Made by a program: the position numbers and the translations under genes. A stretch of 6,076 nucleotides of DNA, from NCBI GenBank assembly GCA_005884715.1, contig VAZZ01000403.1, forward strand, positions 1-6,076, in the 5' to 3' direction. This DNA comes from Alphaproteobacteria bacterium. Its GTDB lineage: Bacteria; Pseudomonadota; Alphaproteobacteria; Rhizobiales; Aestuariivirgaceae. The notes beneath the pieces were generated by a model that saw only the letters and a list, made by a program, of their open reading frames with translations, had not been told where the DNA came from and made no database searches. This document shows, one piece after another, positions 5,168 through 6,076 of the stretch; the first letter of the stretch is position 1; every line of letters begins with the position of its first letter.

Positions 5168-5248
5168 ATGGCTCACGACATACCCCAATATATCAATGAG
5201 TTAGCCGATCGCGAGCGCATAGCTATGTACGAAAGCGGACAGTCGTGA
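5168..5248 (+). CDS. 26-residue small protein
   Basis: A short ORF reading MAHDIPQYINELADRERIAM and ending YESGQS. It has a very good Shine-Dalgarno (GGGAGGCGAGAGG) at proper distance. Its composition (an amphipathic helix-like centre INELADRERIAMY) looks like coding sequence rather than chance. I recall similar very short Rhizobiales hypothetical proteins, but I cannot name a family or function. It begins 18 bases after the terminator U tract, so expression would need read-through or a promoter inside the terminator region. The next gene starts 87 bases later with no terminator between, so the two may share a transcript. It is too short for certainty. Confidence 0.45.
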   Translation: MAHDIPQYINELADRERIAMYESGQS

Positions 5249-5335
5249 ATTTCAGCAAAGTTTTATTTGTGCGCGCGGTCAGTATTTGCAAGATTTGTTC
5301 TGCTGAGCCAGAGAGTTTTCAAGTTGGAGGCGTAG

Positions 5336-5539
5336 ATGTCCGCGTCATTCAATTCAGAAGAGCTCAAGTTCTTTGAAGAAATTCTCGAGCGCGCCTGCGC
5401 TGAAATGAACGTTCAGGACGAGGCCATCAAGTCTCTCATTGCAATGCGGATCATGCAGCTGGCAGAGGGAGGCGAGCGCGATCCGGACCTCTTGCTTTCC
5501 CGCGCCAAACTTTCCAGTCCCTCGATCGCCGCCGCTTAG
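5336..5539 (+). CDS. Small hypothetical protein, 67 residues
   Basis: A 67-residue acidic, mostly helical protein, MSASFNSEELKFFEEILERA to the end KLSSPSIAAA. It resembles short Rhizobiales proteins of the pattern FNSEEL(K/Q)FF...A(C/G)...I(A/M)xRIMxLAxxGERDPxxL, all of unknown function; this is recognition from memory. The section AMRIMQLAEGGERDPDLLLS is typical of small regulatory or DNA-associated helical proteins, but I see no helix-turn-helix, metal ligand or membrane segment. The ATG follows GGAGG at 5326-5330 with five bases of spacing. It probably shares a transcript with the 26-residue ORF upstream and is closed by the strong terminator at 5581-5615. A housekeeping promoter in 5249-5335 is not obvious. 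The minus-strand ORF across it is a shadow. Confidence 0.75.
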   Translation: MSASFNSEELKFFEEILERACAEMNVQDEAIKSLIAMRIMQLAEGGERDPDLLLSRAKLSSPSIAAA

Positions 5540-5580
5540 CTCTGTCCTGCCCGCCCAGCCCATTGAGGACACGAGCTGCC

Positions 5581-5615
5581 AACCCGCCAGGACCGCATCC
5601 CTGGCGGGTTTTTTT
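5581..5615 (+). terminator. Strong intrinsic terminator
   Basis: AACCCGCCAGG (5581-5591) and CCTGGCGGGTT (5600-5610) form an 11-bp perfect stem with an 8-base loop. Seven T residues at 5609-5615 follow. It ends the transcript of the 67-residue protein gene, 41 bases after its stop. Confidence 0.93.
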
Positions 5616-5616
5616 C

Positions 5617-5641
5617 GGAACCAGCTGCGCCGCCCTTGGTT
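5617..5641 (+). promoter_or_regulatory. Candidate EcfG-type stress promoter (GGAAC-N16-GGTT)
   Basis: GGAAC at 5617-5621 and GGTT at 5638-5641 are separated by 16 bases, exactly as at 4709-4733. The expected start near 5648 gives a leader of about 38 bases to the DUF899 gene. The site begins two bases after the terminator U tract, as a fresh promoter should. Confidence 0.6.
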
Positions 5642-5685
5642 CTCGTAGACTATCGTTCCAGCAATCCTCCAAAAGGGAGACGAAT

Positions 5686-6076
5686 GTGAGCGAGCTACGC
5701 TATCCAAACGAAAGCAGGGAGTATCGCGAGGCGCGGCAATCACTGCTCAAAGATGAGCAGGAGCTTGTCGACAAGGTAAAATCGGTGGCTGAAAAGCGCC
5801 GCCAGCTGCCGCGCGGGGGAGAGCTTAAGGAGGACTATGTCTTCCAATGGGCCAATGACGGGAAAGTTGGAAAACGGGTGAAATTCTCCGAGCTGTTTGA
5901 AGATAAGAACACGCTGCTGCTCTACTCGTTCATGTTCGGTCCGAATTGGGACAATCCCTGCCCTTCCTGTACTTCGCTGGTGGATGGATTTGACCGAAGC
6001 TGGTATCAGGTCACACGGAACGCGGCGTTTGCCGCAATTGCCAAAGCCCCGGCCGAACGGATCAATGCGTGGGCCA
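5686..6076 (+). CDS. DUF899 family thioredoxin-like protein (partial, C-terminus outside window)
   Basis: The first 130 residues of a DUF899 protein, MSELRYPNESREYREARQSL onward. The family is thioredoxin-like in fold and of unknown physiological role, often annotated as thioredoxin family or predicted dithiol-disulfide oxidoreductase. Family features seen are the N-terminal helix with E-x-YREAR, LPRGG at residues 41-45, EDYVFQW, the strand LLLYSFMFGPNWD, and CPSCTS with Cys92 and Cys95, followed by the helix AAFAAIAKAPAERINAWA. The CxxC spacing fits a redox pair. The start is GTG at 5686, with GGGAGA at 5675-5680; the ATG at 5684 is immediately followed by TGA and cannot be used for this frame. 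An EcfG-like promoter upstream suggests induction in general stress. The reading frame is open to the window end. Confidence 0.88.
   Translation, partial: MSELRYPNESREYREARQSLLKDEQELVDKVKSVAEKRRQLPRGGELKEDYVFQWANDGKVGKRVKFSELFEDKNTLLLYSFMFGPNWDNPCPSCTSLVDGFDRSWYQVTRNAAFAAIAKAPAERINAWA

Noticed and set aside
5354..5743. Minus-strand ORF of 129 codons
   Set aside because: It crosses a strong plus-strand terminator, a plus-strand promoter and the DUF899 start, and its product has no recognisable pattern.
1..6076. CRISPR array, tRNA/rRNA genes, insertion sequence or phage genes
   Set aside because: No regularly spaced direct repeats, cloverleaf-like segments, transposase or phage proteins were seen on either strand.

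Overview
The window looks like chromosomal DNA of a moderately GC-rich alphaproteobacterium, most likely of the order Hyphomicrobiales and perhaps close to Bradyrhizobium or Rhodopseudomonas. This rests on protein flavour (small Rhizobiales-type hypothetical proteins, a YCII/DGPF protein, a PilZ protein with the rhizobial RRRVLK start), on CCCGGC-GAAA-GCCGGG extragenic palindromes, and on three sites resembling EcfG (general stress sigma factor) promoters. The genus is inference.

Layout. 1-101 (-): apparent decayed 5' end of an MFS transporter gene at the window edge, with an EcfG-like promoter behind it. 185-745 (+): flavin reductase-like FMN-binding protein. 746-1055: no gene; it holds a pair of inverted REP-like palindromes and a separate 12-bp hairpin. 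1056-1370 (-): YCII-family protein, divergent from 1490-2806 (+), a PucR/CdaR-type regulator whose start abuts a perfect 17-nt palindrome. 2803-3063 (-): small coiled-coil-like hypothetical protein, convergent with the regulator and sharing a CTAG stop. 3213-4232 (+): luciferase-like (LLM) flavin-dependent oxidoreductase preceded by two inverted repeats. 4381-4671 (+): single-domain PilZ protein. 4741-4917 (+): proline-rich small ORF directly under an EcfG-like promoter. 5062-5160: stem-loop, intrinsic terminator and a Shine-Dalgarno that may pair with the sequence before the terminator. 5168-5248 and 5336-5539 (+): two small hypothetical proteins, closed by a strong terminator at 5581-5615. 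5686-end (+): N-terminal part of a DUF899 thioredoxin-like protein, behind the third EcfG-like promoter.

No classical operon, phage, insertion sequence, CRISPR array or tRNA/rRNA gene is visible. Most genes look like single-gene units. The common thread is stress and redox accessory function: flavin chemistry (flavin reductase, LLM oxidoreductase), a thioredoxin-like protein, a c-di-GMP-type sensor and several stress-type promoters. The most interesting stretch is 4700-5700, where small ORFs, EcfG-like promoters and a possible transcription/translation attenuator lie close together.
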